From: Cryoendolithus antarcticus
Taxonomy: Eukaryota; Ascomycota; Dothideomycetes; Cladosporiales; Cladosporiaceae
DNA length: 64,000 bases
Reading direction: 5' to 3'
NCBI GenBank assembly: GCA_002077065.1
Contig: NAJO01000008.1
Coordinates: forward strand, 682,001 to 746,000
Positions 33,937-44,714 of this stretch are shown here, in pieces. Both the position numbers and the translations under genes were made by a program. The stretch's first letter is position 1. The number at the start of each line of letters is the position of its first letter. The notes below the pieces were generated by a model. The model was not told the DNA's origin, searched no databases, and was given only the letters and a program-made list of their open reading frames with translations.

Positions 33937-35313
33937 GATTGCTGATGTGTTGGAGGATGTTGCTAATTTGCTAATAGATGGAATTGAAGAGTGGGGATGT
34001 TGAAGACAACTTGCAGTGGGTTTCATGGACTATATGCCATTCTGTTGCCCCATCGCCAGCCCCGTCCGGTCCACTACAATGCGCCGGGAACCTGCGTCAC
34101 CGCGACCTAGTGTAGAGTATGTCATGTTGATGTCAGGCGGTGTTGCGATGCGCTGCTAGTCAAGGGATCTTCACAGACTATTCGGCCGCCATATCGAGAT
34201 CTCGGACAGGTGTCTACGATCTGGCGTGAGATCTGTATGCCGGTAGCTGCTCCCCGAACGCACATGCTGGGGCTGACAGTTGCAGCACGCCAGATTGGTA
34301 GCAATTTTTGCTACTGCTATGGTGATCACCAACGGCTGGTACCAGCAACATCGCGATTCTATCTGGCACGGTTCGTGCTGAGGCTCGACGCGAGAAAGAT
34401 ATGAGGTCACCATGTGCGAGATGTGGGTACTAATGCAGGTGTAAAGTCTAAAACGAGATCTAGCCGGGGTAAAGCGGGTAACAGATCTCATCTGCATGCA
34501 ATTAGTGACGTTCTCATCTCGCGTTCGTCGCGTGAGTGCATTAGTGCATTCGCAGATGCCATTGCTTGGTTTCCGATGTCAAAGATGAGGCATGGTGATG
34601 CAGTGGTGACGCGTGTAGATGACCTCGGCGGTGACTGACGCGCCGGACTTGCTCGTGCGCAGAGAAAGTCGAGATGCCTCTTATCTGACAGTGCCGTAGG
34701 CGGCGATTGGCAAATCGCTGATGCTTGCGTGAAAGCAAGGGTGCCTGTCGCGTATCGCAAAGTCGACAGCTCATTCTGCAACAGCTCGGCCGGTGACTGC
34801 AGGAAGCAAGCTCTCGGGCACCGATTATTTGCACGGGGCAAGCCAACATTGAGCGCACAGAATCGCTATTGCAATCGTGGACATGTTGCGACCGTAGCCC
34901 GCTGTCACTGGCTGGCGCTCGATCGCTGTTGTACTTCTCCGACTTCATGGCCGTCCAGTATATGTTGGGAGGTTGCCATTGCGACGGGCGCCGGCGCCGG
35001 ATGCGCGAAAGCCACCGAATGATCCCAGAGGCCTGCTTGCAGAGTTTCGATTTAGTCGCTACTTCGACGAGGCAGCGATATCTTTGGAGCGGCAGAGCTA
35101 GCTCTTAGATCTCTTGGAGCTTACAGACTGCTGGCGGACCCAGGCATCCATGATGACTGCTAGTATCAAGAAACACAAGCGTCAGTAAGGTCGGCCGGAC
35201 GATATCAGGGCACACCACTCGATCGCACGGAGAAGTGCTGTCAAAGCCTGTAGACGGATCAAGCGCGCTGCGCATGATGTAGTGCGGACAATCATATTGA
35301 TGCGCCGTAGCCT
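33937..35313. other. Gene-poor gap
   Basis: 1.38 kb, the longest empty stretch of the window. Open frames on both strands are short and non-protein-like. It includes the promoter of the CHZ1-like gene and the 3' flank of VPS22. No repeat, tRNA or C-to-T-type mutated transposon remnant was recognised by eye. Confidence 0.4.
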
Positions 35314-36096
35314 TCACCCATCATGCATTGCAGCCGGACTCCAGTACTCAGTCTCGTCCGCTTGCGAATCAACCCAGACCAGACTGTCGGCCACTAGATC
35401 GTCAATGACCGCGATTGCTCTTGCCCGCTCCCATCCAAGATTAGCTTGCAACATCGAGACCGTCACGTGCCCGAGAATTTGCATCACCTCCAGCACGGTA
35501 GACTGATCCAGATTTAGCTCCTTTGGTACAGATCGAATGAATCTGCTGGAGCCCAGCGGCACGATCTTGAAACCACCTCCGAGAGGCACAAGTGATTCCA
35601 GAGCCCTCTCGATATCATCGTCAGTGACATCGATGCCACCACCAATGATTCCTCGTCCCTTCTCGATACGCTTCCGCACCTCAGAGACTGCAATCATGCC
35701 ACCATTCTCAGCTCTCGTTTCGCGACAGACTTCAACAACGCGCACTGCCAGTTCGAAGTAGAAGTCGTTGACACTGCTGCCCAGCATCTTCGCCCAGACA
35801 CTGCCAGTCTTCCCTCCAGATCCAGCTGAGCCTTTGACGTTGCTGCCTGCCAGAGGGTCTACGCCAATGGCATGACACATGCGCGCAAACTCGGCGCGGA
35901 ATTGAGGGTTCTGGCGAATGTCCTTGGCATGTGTGAGACTGAAATTGTGCAGCGCTGCTTGAAAGACTGAAAGTTGGTTTGCAAGAGCCTCTGCATGGTT
36001 TGACCGTAGTGTTTGGCCGTGGCGAGCATACTGGTCTGCACTGATTGCGGAATTCGAGAACGCGCTCAAGCCAACGCCGCGCCGATTGGAGGCCAT
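35314..36096 (-). CDS. VPS22: ESCRT-II subunit Vps22 (Snf8/EAP30)
   Basis: Single exon, 260 residues, the usual length. The N-terminal MASNRRGVGLSAFSNSAISA and the helix KDIRQNPQFRAEFARMCHAIGVDPLA are diagnostic of Snf8/EAP30, which with Vps25 and Vps36 forms the ESCRT-II complex that nucleates ESCRT-III on endosomes. Two winged-helix domains follow, containing FYFELAVRVVEVCRETRAEN and STVLEVMQILGHVTVSMLQA. A Gly/Ser-rich insertion (about residues 90-98) lies between the first helices. The gene is head-to-head with RPL7, 247 bp between start codons. Confidence 0.96.
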   Translation of the reverse strand: MASNRRGVGLSAFSNSAISADQYARHGQTLRSNHAEALANQLSVFQAALHNFSLTHAKDIRQNPQFRAEFARMCHAIGVDPLAGSNVKGSAGSGGKTGSVWAKMLGSSVNDFYFELAVRVVEVCRETRAENGGMIAVSEVRKRIEKGRGIIGGGIDVTDDDIERALESLVPLGGGFKIVPLGSSRFIRSVPKELNLDQSTVLEVMQILGHVTVSMLQANLGWERARAIAVIDDLVADSLVWVDSQADETEYWSPAAMHDG

Positions 36097-36343
36097 GGCT
36101 AAGAATTACCGGCCGCAACGCCACGCTGTCTGCGTTGGAAGCGGGAACGTGTAAGTGATGTTGAGTCTCGGTATGGTGTCGCCAATGTATATGTGTGCTG
36201 TCAGGCATTACATGATGCCTCAGGCAAGAAATACTGCCAAGACTGCGCACACCAACTTTTGCGGAGCCCGACAATTCCAGTCCCTTTGGCTTCACCACGA
36301 CCAGCCTTCGATATCCACCAACGACCCCGACAATACCGCAATC
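36097..36343. promoter_or_regulatory. Bidirectional promoter region VPS22/RPL7
   Basis: Start codons are 247 bp apart and diverge, so core promoters of a housekeeping endosomal gene and a ribosomal protein gene are packed here. No named element was recognised. Confidence 0.45.
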
Positions 36344-37634
36344 ATGGTCGCCCAGAAGTCCACCGGAACCAAGAAGGCCTCGACCGCAGCCACCAAGACG
36401 TATGTCACCCTCATTCCCAGCCTCAGCGCCGGGTGAGGAAGGGCAATACAGTCGGTCTGCTGCAACTCGCATGCTCGACGAAAAGCACTCTCGGCCTCGA
36501 TCCTGCGCGATGTCAGCAATGGCTCGTCAGAATACGAGCGCCTGAACGAGAGGGACAATGTGCCTTTGGCATAGTCGATGTTGCCGCGCAGCATCAGACA
36601 AACATACCCTGTGCTTGGCGGAGAATGCATGAGAGCCAGCAGACCACTGTGCCGCACTTCTTCGCTCGGAGCCAACCGCCTCTTAAGGCGTGTGCTCTCG
36701 CAGACCGACTGACATACTTATTACAGGAGCGTCCCTACCAAGGACCAGATCCTGGTGCCCGAGACTCTGCTCAAGAAGCGCAAGAGTCAGGAGAAGGAAC
36801 GCGCCGAGAAGGCCGCCGAGCGTGACACCCGCAAGAAGGTAAGCATAATTGAGGAGATACACAGTTGCAGTGATTATACCTACCCATCCTTCACGACTAG
36901 CTTCGGCAATGTTGTCGTTTTGTTAACCATCTTTCGGATATGAGCAACTTCACGAGCACTGTATGCTGCAACATCTTAGTGACCGTCACTGACATCATCA
37001 CTAGGAGTCCAAGACCAAGCGCGAGACAATCTTCAAGCGCGCCGAGTCCTACGTCAAGGAGTACCGCGATGCCGAACGTGAGAAGATCCGCCTCCACCGC
37101 GTCGCCAAGCAGGAGGGCAGCTACTTCGTCCCCGCCGAGCCCAAGCTAGTCTTCGTTGTCCGCATCAAGGGTATCAACAAGATCGACCCCAAGAAGCGCA
37201 AGACTCTTCAGCTCCTCCGCCTCCTCCAAATCAACAACGGTGTCTTCATCCGCCTGACAAAAGCCACCACCGAGATGCTCAAGATCGTCGAGCCTTTCGT
37301 CGCCTACGGCTACCCCAACCTCAAGTCCGTCCGCGAGCTCATCTACAAGCGCGGGTATGCGAAGACGTCGCAAAAGCAGCGCATCCCGCTCACCGACAAC
37401 GCGATCATCGAGGAGCACCTCGGCAAGTTCGGCATCGTGTGCATGGAGGATTTGATTCACGAGATCTACATGGTGGGACCAAACTTCAAGGCTGCCAGCA
37501 ACTTCTTGTGGCCATTCAAGCTCAGCAACCCTACTGGTGGGTTCAGGACACGCAAGTTCAGGCATTTCGTCGAGGGTGGTGACTTGGGCAACCGGGAGGA
37601 GAACATCAATGCTCTCATAAAGCAGATGAACTAG
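36344..37634 (+). CDS. RPL7: 60S ribosomal protein uL30 (L7)
   Basis: Three exons (36344..36399, 36727..36838, 37005..37634) give 265 residues. uL30 is a large-subunit protein at the 5S/25S rRNA interface. The basic N-terminal extension contains [20 protein letters not shown], then [20 protein letters not shown] and [20 protein letters not shown], and the strongly conserved C-terminal blocks [20 protein letters not shown] and [16 protein letters not shown]. Intron 1 is 327 bp and intron 2 is 166 bp, long for this window and as usual for ribosomal protein genes the first falls close to the start codon. In yeast, introns of RPL7 genes host snoRNAs, but no clear box C/D pair was seen here. Confidence 0.97.
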
Positions 37635-37816
37635 ATCATGTTCAGTCATCGGGGTTGAGAGTCAAGGTCAAGCGATGCAGGCACGTAGTAGGCACGATTG
37701 ACGCTGCTATCCAGACAGCGTCAAAAAGCAATACACGCATCGATCATCAGTCATGTCCATTGTGATACAACGCGTCTATGTGTCTATCATGCACCTCATC
37801 ACGTCGTCGCTCTTCA

Positions 37817-40054
37817 TCACAGTGCAACAGCCTCCCCAATAGCCTTAGCCAATCTCCTGTACTCCTTGAGCAGCTCGTCCACCTCCCCAATCCGCAACTC
37901 CGCCGCATCCTTGATTTCCAGAAATCGTTTCCTAGGCGGCTTGATCTTCCTAAGCTCAGCTAACGCTTCGACGGCGTTTAAATCATCTTCACCTCTGCTG
38001 TTGTTCTCTGCCTTCGCTGCGCTCGATAGGACCGGAGGCACGGGAGCCAGGATAGGTGTCGGCGGTTGGCTTCCAGGCTTGGGAACGTTCCCGCCTCCGA
38101 ATCGCGGAAAGGAGGGCACAACGAAGCGGTTGAGTGGGTTCAGGGAGTTCATGAAGTTCGCTGCTGCTTGCAGCGGCTGGTCATCTTTCTCCTTCTCCTT
38201 CTCCTTCTCCTTTTCGGGTGGCTGAGAGAAAGCGACGCGTTTGCCACTATTGCTGTTGCCGGATTTGGTGGAGTCTACGCTGGCATCGCGGAGAGGTTTG
38301 CGGCCAGCGAGCAACTCAAGCATCTTATTCTCGGATGCTGAGGTTGAAGTTGGCGGCTTGGTGATGAGGGGATCTTCGGTGAGAGCGGGTGAGGATTGGC
38401 CGCTCATGTGCTCATCCTCGTCGATCGGTGAGACAGGCGAGGAGACCAATTTCCGGGCGTCTTCGAGTGTTTTGGGAAGTGGTGAATTGTCAGGTACTTG
38501 ATCTTTGAAACGGCCGAAAAGTGTCTTTAAACTTGTCTCCAGAGTGCCATTGATGCTATCGTAGACTTTGTCGGCTGCGTTGAGAAAGTTGTCGCGGGAC
38601 GCTTCCAGACGATCGGCTTGAGCCTGGACCATGCTGCTGATCTTACGGTTGGGCGGTGCAGGCCGGACAGGTGTTGTGGGTGATGGGAGCGGGAGTGGTT
38701 TGGTGCTTTGATCGGAAGAAGTCGCTGATATAGGCGACGTCTCGGGCTTGAGTGCATGTGGCGTAGCGGGCTGAAGCATGGACTGCTTTTCTGTGATTGG
38801 AGTCGATGGCCGCGAAGAGGACTTCGCTGGACCTTCTGGAAGCTCGTCAGGGCGAAGGGACGATAGATCAACAGTTTCGAGGAAGGATATGGAGGCTTCT
38901 AGGTTCACTAGGCAGTAGGCTGCTTCGCCGTCGACCTTGCTGGAAGCACGAAAGCGTTGAATGAAGTTCAAGTTACTGATCACATTGAGGCCTTCCGGCG
39001 GTGTCGTGATCAGTGTGTAGATGAGTGTGGGTAAGATCTCATCTGCAGATGAGGATGCAGGAAAGACCTGTGACAGCGTCTCGACTATGCTCTTGTGTGC
39101 TGCGGTAAGGTGCTGCAGTTTGCCAAGCGGGTGATACTCATCATCCATCCGCTGCAGAGCTTCTCTCGCCGGCGCAAGCGATTCGAAGATCTGTGCCTCG
39201 TTTTCTTCAGCAATCTTTCGTATCTGATCAACACCAGGCTCTTGATCCAGATGTAGCTCCTTCAGGCCGATGCCTACGAGTGCCAGTGCTGCAGTGCGCG
39301 ACCTCAACTTGCCGTCCCTAGCGTCGTCGTCTGTACTCCGGTGTTTCCAGATTCGGTCGTACATCTTCTCACAAACGCTGCGCTCGACAGCTTCCTCCAG
39401 CGCAAGTCGCTTCAGTTCTAACGCTCTCCTGGCCTTCTTCCTCTGAGAAACCTCGGATGGGGTCAGCATCTCCCCCCCGCTTAAGCTCGCTGGGCTGCCT
39501 CCACGCTTCGCACCAGAGCCAGCTCGAGCTCTTGTCTTACCAGTTCGTGACGTTGTAATGTCATCATCTCTACGTCTGCCAATGCGGGCAGTCAGGATCG
39601 CAATATGGGTCGAGATCTGCGAAGCTGCGCGCTCGTAGAAGTCCTGGAACATGTCTGACAAGACATCGGCTGACAAAGGTGCTGGATGCACCTTCGCGCT
39701 CAGACTTTCCAAGAAGCGTTCTGTAAGACTCCGTATCTCAATTGGCAGCTCATCCAGAGCTGTAGGGAGCTTCAGCTCTGGCGTAGAGGCTTCCAATTCC
39801 GACGCCTCATGCTCGTCGTCAGCATGCCCATTTTCGAAGACGTCCGATCGTGGACTCTTTCCCGGTACATCTGGTGTACTATCAATGTGTCTAGCCTCAG
39901 GTATTGTAGGGATGCCAGATACTTGTATCGTGCTCGCTCGTTTGCGAGGCGACAGGGCGTCTTGAGTGGGTGGTTCCATGCGTGTGAACGACCTGGACGG
40001 ATGCAGCGCTTTGGGTTGGCCATCGCGAGAAGAGGTCGCAGTGCTTGTCGACAT
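37817..40054 (-). CDS. VPS9-domain Rab5-type guanine nucleotide exchange factor
   Basis: Single exon; I begin at the ATG at 40054 (745 residues) although the frame is open further upstream. The VPS9 domain lies in the middle: EKMYDRIWKHRSTDDDARDG and the helix ending in HLTAAHKSIVETLSQVF, then ADEILPTLIYTLITTPPEGL, NVISNLNFIQRFR and GEAAYCLVNLEASISFLETV, with the catalytic Asp (ADEILP) and Tyr (YTL) of the fold. Such proteins activate Rab5/Vps21 on early endosomes; the layout with disordered Ser/Pro-rich tails resembles yeast Muk1 rather than Vps9, which has a CUE domain not seen here. A run of Lys-Glu repeats (near 38190-38218) follows the domain. Confidence 0.87.
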   Translation of the reverse strand: MSTSTATSSRDGQPKALHPSRSFTRMEPPTQDALSPRKRASTIQVSGIPTIPEARHIDSTPDVPGKSPRSDVFENGHADDEHEASELEASTPELKLPTALDELPIEIRSLTERFLESLSAKVHPAPLSADVLSDMFQDFYERAASQISTHIAILTARIGRRRDDDITTSRTGKTRARAGSGAKRGGSPASLSGGEMLTPSEVSQRKKARRALELKRLALEEAVERSVCEKMYDRIWKHRSTDDDARDGKLRSRTAALALVGIGLKELHLDQEPGVDQIRKIAEENEAQIFESLAPAREALQRMDDEYHPLGKLQHLTAAHKSIVETLSQVFPASSSADEILPTLIYTLITTPPEGLNVISNLNFIQRFRASSKVDGEAAYCLVNLEASISFLETVDLSSLRPDELPEGPAKSSSRPSTPITEKQSMLQPATPHALKPETSPISATSSDQSTKPLPLPSPTTPVRPAPPNRKISSMVQAQADRLEASRDNFLNAADKVYDSINGTLETSLKTLFGRFKDQVPDNSPLPKTLEDARKLVSSPVSPIDEDEHMSGQSSPALTEDPLITKPPTSTSASENKMLELLAGRKPLRDASVDSTKSGNSNSGKRVAFSQPPEKEKEKEKEKDDQPLQAAANFMNSLNPLNRFVVPSFPRFGGGNVPKPGSQPPTPILAPVPPVLSSAAKAENNSRGEDDLNAVEALAELRKIKPPRKRFLEIKDAAELRIGEVDELLKEYRRLAKAIGEAVAL
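38185..38215 (-). repeat. Hexanucleotide microsatellite inside the VPS9 gene
   Basis: Plus strand reads CTCCTT repeated about five times; on the coding strand it encodes alternating Glu-Lys. The frame is kept, so copy-number change alters a charged linker length only. Confidence 0.75.
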
Positions 40055-40375
40055 CGTGACGCCGTTCACGACGAGGTATCGCTCGATCAGTACTCGAGCT
40101 CCAAGCCCATCATTTTCAATAGTGCACAACTCGGACGTCAATGGACGGTAAACTGAAGCAATGTGCTAAGCGAATGTATGAGACAAGAGATCCAGCTCTT
40201 CAGTCCCGTGAGTCCTGTCCGGTGGCAGCCTTAGTATGCCATGGACTGCGTAAGGTTGTTCGTCACCAGAGGTTCCAGACAATGTAAGAACCCCACTCGC
40301 GCCTTCCCCATGTGAACCCTAACCCGAAGCCTGCACTGTCACTGGTTCCGCCGGCGCATGACGATATGATCGGCC
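40055..40375. promoter_or_regulatory. Bidirectional promoter region VPS9 gene/ATG15
   Basis: Divergent genes with 321 bp between start codons. No specific site recognised. Confidence 0.4.
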
Positions 40376-42505
40376 ATGCATCACAACCAACAACAAAGAC
40401 CTCCATCATTCTTGCCGCCTAAGACAGCTAAGTCTCGTGACCTACGCGGACTTCTATCCTCGTTGCAGAGTAGCCACATGCGATGCCTTATCAACTCGTC
40501 GCCCGGTCGAGCACGAGCAATACCCTCTTACGCCACCATGTACGGTAGCCTAGTGCTGTACTTGTTATTATGCTCTCCTGGATGGACCGACGCTGCGAGG
40601 ACGCCGAAGCAGAAAGCGGAGCAGAGGAATCCGAATGTGATCTTGCCACCGGGGCTTGGGCAGGATGTGGGAGAAGCAGATCTACCCAGAGCACTGGGCG
40701 AGAAGGTGTTCTCGCTAAGGCACATCTACCACCACGGAGCACAGCGATATCCGGATCTACATCGATATGTTGATGTACCGAGTGATGCACAGCTATGGGT
40801 GACAGACGAGAGTGGCAAGAAGGAGCTTGCTCCCACGACATTACGCGCTAAGGCAGCAACGAGACGAATACAGCGGCTGGCAGATCGCAAGAAGGGCACT
40901 CTGGATCACATACTGGAGTACGCTCAGGTTCATGGCGAGTCAGCAAGTCTGCCATCATCTGCTTGGACGACCGATGAGGTGGCGGGTCCGAATGTCACAG
41001 ACAAGGAGACAGTGCTCAGCTTTGCGAAGATGGCGAACAATGCTTACACTGAAGGGATCACGCAGCCAGACTGGATGGAAATTGGAGGTGGCTTTAACTA
41101 CACCGAAGACTTTGGCTGGGAGAATGATGGACTTCGTGGACACATCTTTGCGGACAAGAAGAACGACACGGTAGTCATCGGACTGAAAGGCACTTCGATG
41201 GCGGTGTTCGATGGCGCAGGCACTACTGGACATGACAAGCTCAACGACAATCTGTTCGCCTCATGCTGCTGCGCTCAGGGCGGTCAGTACCTCTGGAAGC
41301 CAGTTTGTGACTGCATGACCGACACGTACACCTGCAACTCAACGTGCCTCGTCAAGAGTCTCAAGCAGAAGAGTCACTACTACACGGCAGTACGAGATCT
41401 GTACCACAACGTGACCGAGCGATATCCACACGCCGATATTTGGTTGACAGGGCACTCTCTAGGCGGTGTTGTCAGCTCACTACTTGGTCTGACGTACGGG
41501 CTTCCGACCTTGACGTTCGAAGCATATCCCGATGCTCTGGCAGCTAGTCGCTTGGGCCTGCCCGTACCTCCAGGCTACAAGATCGGTGCTCATCACACGA
41601 GACCAGAGACTGGTATATATCACTTCGGCCACACTGCAGACCCAATCTTCATGGGTACCTGCAACGCCGCATCAAGCTTATGCACAATTGGCGGCTACGC
41701 ATTCCAGAGTCAGTGTCACACCTCCATGGTTTGCACGTATGATACTGTGGAAGACTTCGGCTGGCGTGTTGGTCTCGGCACTCATCGCATTACGAGTGTG
41801 ATTAGAGATGTGATTGAGAAGTACGACACCATGCCGAAGTGTGAGCAGGATGTCGAGTGCCAGGACTGCTTCAACTGGAAGTTCTTCGAAAGCAACAGCA
41901 GTGAGACTACCACTTCGAGATCTTCAACTAGTACCAAGACCAGCACGAGGACACGCACGGAGACTTGTAAGACACCGGGATGGTGGGGGTGCCTAGATGA
42001 AAGCACGACTACTTCCGGCTCCACGACTTCCGCATCCTCCTCATCATCCAGTGAGAGCTCAACGACCACCTGCCACACTCCTGGCTGGTTCGGCTGTAAA
42101 GATGAGATCACCACCACGACCACATCGTCCTCGTCCTCATCAAAATCAGCCGCCACTCCAGCACCAGCGCCCAGCGTGAGCACAACGCCCACGCCCACGC
42201 CCACCGCTTCCGCCTCCAGCACCTCGACCTGCAAAACGCCCGGCTGGCTTGGCTGCAACGATCCCATCCACACATCTTCGTCATTTTCAGCAACGCCTTC
42301 CTCGACTCCTAAGCACACGACCGCCTCGCAAACGAGCACGACCTGCACCTCAGAAGATTGGTTCGGGTTCGTGTGCGTGGATCCCTCACCTACTGAGTCC
42401 AAGGTGAAGCCGAGTAAGACCAGTACGCCGAAGAAAGAACGAAGATGCAGAGAACGGTATTGGTGGGGATGGTGTAAGCTAGATGAGGAACGGACGGATT
42501 TGTAG
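40376..42505 (+). CDS. ATG15: Autophagic phospholipase Atg15
   Basis: Single exon, 709 residues from the ATG at 40376. Atg15 is delivered through the multivesicular pathway to the vacuole, where it degrades the membranes of autophagic bodies. An N-terminal hydrophobic anchor is at about residues 54-70 (MYGSLVLYLLLCSPGWTDA), so starting at residue 35 or 54 is also possible. The class-3 lipase core has TGHSLGGVVSSLLGLTYGL with Ser at residue 361, preceded by cysteine-rich FASCCCAQGGQYL and followed by FGHTADPIFMGTCN holding the candidate Asp and a late catalytic His region. N-glycosylation sites (NVT, NYT, NDT, NST) fit luminal exposure. The C-terminal 190 residues are a Ser/Thr stalk with five copies of a Cys-Trp-Gly-Cys motif. 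Confidence 0.93.
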   Translation: MHHNQQQRPPSFLPPKTAKSRDLRGLLSSLQSSHMRCLINSSPGRARAIPSYATMYGSLVLYLLLCSPGWTDAARTPKQKAEQRNPNVILPPGLGQDVGEADLPRALGEKVFSLRHIYHHGAQRYPDLHRYVDVPSDAQLWVTDESGKKELAPTTLRAKAATRRIQRLADRKKGTLDHILEYAQVHGESASLPSSAWTTDEVAGPNVTDKETVLSFAKMANNAYTEGITQPDWMEIGGGFNYTEDFGWENDGLRGHIFADKKNDTVVIGLKGTSMAVFDGAGTTGHDKLNDNLFASCCCAQGGQYLWKPVCDCMTDTYTCNSTCLVKSLKQKSHYYTAVRDLYHNVTERYPHADIWLTGHSLGGVVSSLLGLTYGLPTLTFEAYPDALAASRLGLPVPPGYKIGAHHTRPETGIYHFGHTADPIFMGTCNAASSLCTIGGYAFQSQCHTSMVCTYDTVEDFGWRVGLGTHRITSVIRDVIEKYDTMPKCEQDVECQDCFNWKFFESNSSETTTSRSSTSTKTSTRTRTETCKTPGWWGCLDESTTTSGSTTSASSSSSSESSTTTCHTPGWFGCKDEITTTTTSSSSSSKSAATPAPAPSVSTTPTPTPTASASSTSTCKTPGWLGCNDPIHTSSSFSATPSSTPKHTTASQTSTTCTSEDWFGFVCVDPSPTESKVKPSKTSTPKKERRCRERYWWGWCKLDEERTDL
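41964..42495 (+). repeat. Five cysteine-tryptophan motifs in the Atg15 tail
   Basis: Units CKTPGWWGCLDE, CHTPGWFGCKDE, CKTPGWLGCNDP, CTSEDWFGFVCVDP and CRERYWWGWCKLDEE, separated by Ser/Thr-rich linkers of 25-40 residues. Spacing is irregular and the last two copies are degenerate, suggesting old internal duplication. Confidence 0.8.
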
Positions 42506-42746
42506 TGGCACTTGAGGGTTTTGCATACCATGGCGCAAATGAGAAGGACTAGTGGAGGGTTTGATGACTTACGCAGATTTTGATGTAATTGTACTACATG
42601 AATCCTACAACCTCGAGAGATCATCGCCAGTATCGCCAGTGACGATTTTGGACCACGCGGAATGGGACACCACATGACGAATTTTGGTTTACATCAGACA
42701 TCGTGGTTATCGGGAGACTGGGTAGATCTTACGCCAATGGCACTCT

Positions 42747-44714
42747 TCATCGTGACAGCACACTCCTCATCGCCCTTCCCAGCCTCTCCATACCATCCTT
42801 CTCCCACCTAGAACATCTCCAAGCAATGAAGTAGTCAGGCCGCACAAGCACACACCCACTTTCCTCCACCTCCCTCAGCTTCTGCCACTCCAAGTAGCGA
42901 TCCGCCCATTGCTTCCCATACCCAATCGAGAACGCCTCAAGCGGCACACCAAGCTCCGCGCCAACTTGTTTTGCCGCCTCCAGCCAGCCATCGCCGCCAA
43001 TTCCAGTGAGCAGCGTAAAGCGGCCTTTACCAGCGAGATCGAGGGTCGAGATGGCTTTCGACGGCACGGCATTGCTGAGCCAGGCGTGGGGAAGTCGAGC
43101 GCCGGGGTAGGTGGAGGGCTGGTAGTGCTCTACTGGATCTCGGGCAAATGCTGGTCGTGGTTCGGGTTCGTCGGCTGTGTAGATTGCGGTGGAGGTGTAG
43201 CGCTGATTCATCTCCACTCCCAGCCCGTGCTCTTCGCGATCAATGAGTTTCAGCGCTGCTTGGAATCGAGCACGGCGTTTGAACCCGGCTGGCGAGTCTT
43301 CTTTGAGTTCGCGGAGCGCGGCAGCGCCGTCAGAAGGGTTGGCTTCGAAGTTTCCGAGGAGTCGCCAGATCTCGATGTGATTTCGGAGCGAGGCGTTGGC
43401 TTGGAAGACAACGTCTTGGCCAACTGGCTGGCGCTCAGCGTTGTAGGAATCTAGTAGTGCAGGGCCAGCCCAGCCACGATTGACGTACGCGACTTTCCAG
43501 GCGAGGTTGTGAGCGTCTTGGACACAAGTGTTCGAGCCTAGGCCGTGGTTGGGAGGGTGCCGGTGGACTGCGTCACCAAGACAGAAGACAGAGCCTTTGC
43601 TGTAGACGTTCGCGGATGTCTCGTTGATCTGCCAGGTCGAGACGCCTTTGATCTCGAACGATATCGAGTCGTCACCTATAAGCTCGCGGACACGATCTAC
43701 GTAGTCTTCTGCAGGACGTGCTTTGCGCTCGGCACCAGGCTTGGGGAAGATGATGCAGAGCCATTCGTGCCAAGGCTTGACCATTCGGATGCAGCCTATC
43801 CAGGCGAAGTCTGGAGATTCGCGATCAGGTTGCAGGAGCCAGTGGAGATTACCTTTACGATCATCGATTATGTGTGACATGTCGGCTTCGATGAGGAGGT
43901 TTATGGCAAAGCCACCGCCGGGCTTCTCGGTAAAGGGGAGTTCGAGAGACTTCGCTATACGGCTGCGGCCGCCATCTGCGCCGAAGAGGTGCTTGCAGCG
44001 GACAGTGTAGGTAAGGTCTGAAACCAGATCACGGAGAGTGCAGTGGACACCGGCACCTTCCGGTAATTGGTCGAAAGAAACGAGCTCGGTGCTGAAGCGG
44101 CAGTGGAAGCCATTCTGTGAGGCACAGGGGGTCAAGAGCGGCTCGAGTAATGTCTGAGGTAAGTCCAATGGCTCAGAAGGGCTTGCTAGCTCGTAGTCGC
44201 CCTGATACAGTCAGCGACCAGTAAGTAGACAGGGATTGAGAGTCAAGTATACCTTGCGTCTTGGCGAGTTGCCCCAGGAAAAGATGCGGGCATACTCTTC
44301 GCCTGCCATACTATGAGACCATCGAGTATGGACCATGCAATCACCTGAGGTACCAATCTTGTAACATTCGTCGTCAAGTCCAATATCGCGCAAGCAATCT
44401 GACTTCATTAGCCAAAAGCTACCAGCCTAGTAAGTTGTGAGTCAAACCTAATGCGGCCATATTGGTTATATGAGCTCGTGGTGTGTCCGCATTGCTCGGC
44501 TGATTGCTGATCATCAGCCCGCGCATGCCTAAAGACTGGTGAGCCTTCGTCTCAGTAAGATCTAGACTACGTTGATACCATTTTGAGCAAGGAAACAGCC
44601 CAACGAGCCTCCCGCAGGTCCAGTGCCAACGATGAGGTAGTCAATGATCTTCTTGCTGTCGCCATTAGCATTTGGCAATGCCGTGGTGGGATTGGCGATC
44701 CCGTTGGCGGCCAT
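42747..44714 (-). CDS. FAD-dependent phenol hydroxylase-like monooxygenase
   Basis: Four exons (44714..44579, 44528..44448, 44398..44253, 44201..42747) give 605 residues. The Rossmann motif DYLIVGTGPAGGS lies at residues 25-37, then ADTPRAHITNMAALDCLRDI (substrate-side segment of the PheA/TfdB group), HLFGADGGRSRIAKSL (DG motif) and VFCLGDAVHRHPPNHGLGSN (the second FAD-binding GD motif). A thioredoxin-like C-terminal domain follows. Such enzymes ortho-hydroxylate phenols to catechols with NADPH and oxygen. The exon joins restore an uninterrupted, family-like N-terminus. It starts 675 bp from the divergent P450. Genuine phenol hydroxylase and 2,4-dichlorophenol hydroxylase type enzymes both fit; the substrate is unknown. 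Confidence 0.87.

Noticed and set aside
33937..35313. Possible transposon remnant in the gene-poor gap
   Set aside because: No terminal repeats, no transposase-like frame and no obvious C-to-T mutation bias seen by eye.
36839..37004. Box C/D snoRNA in RPL7 intron 2
   Set aside because: Only one imperfect C box and one common CTGA; no terminal stem. Kept as a question, not as a feature.
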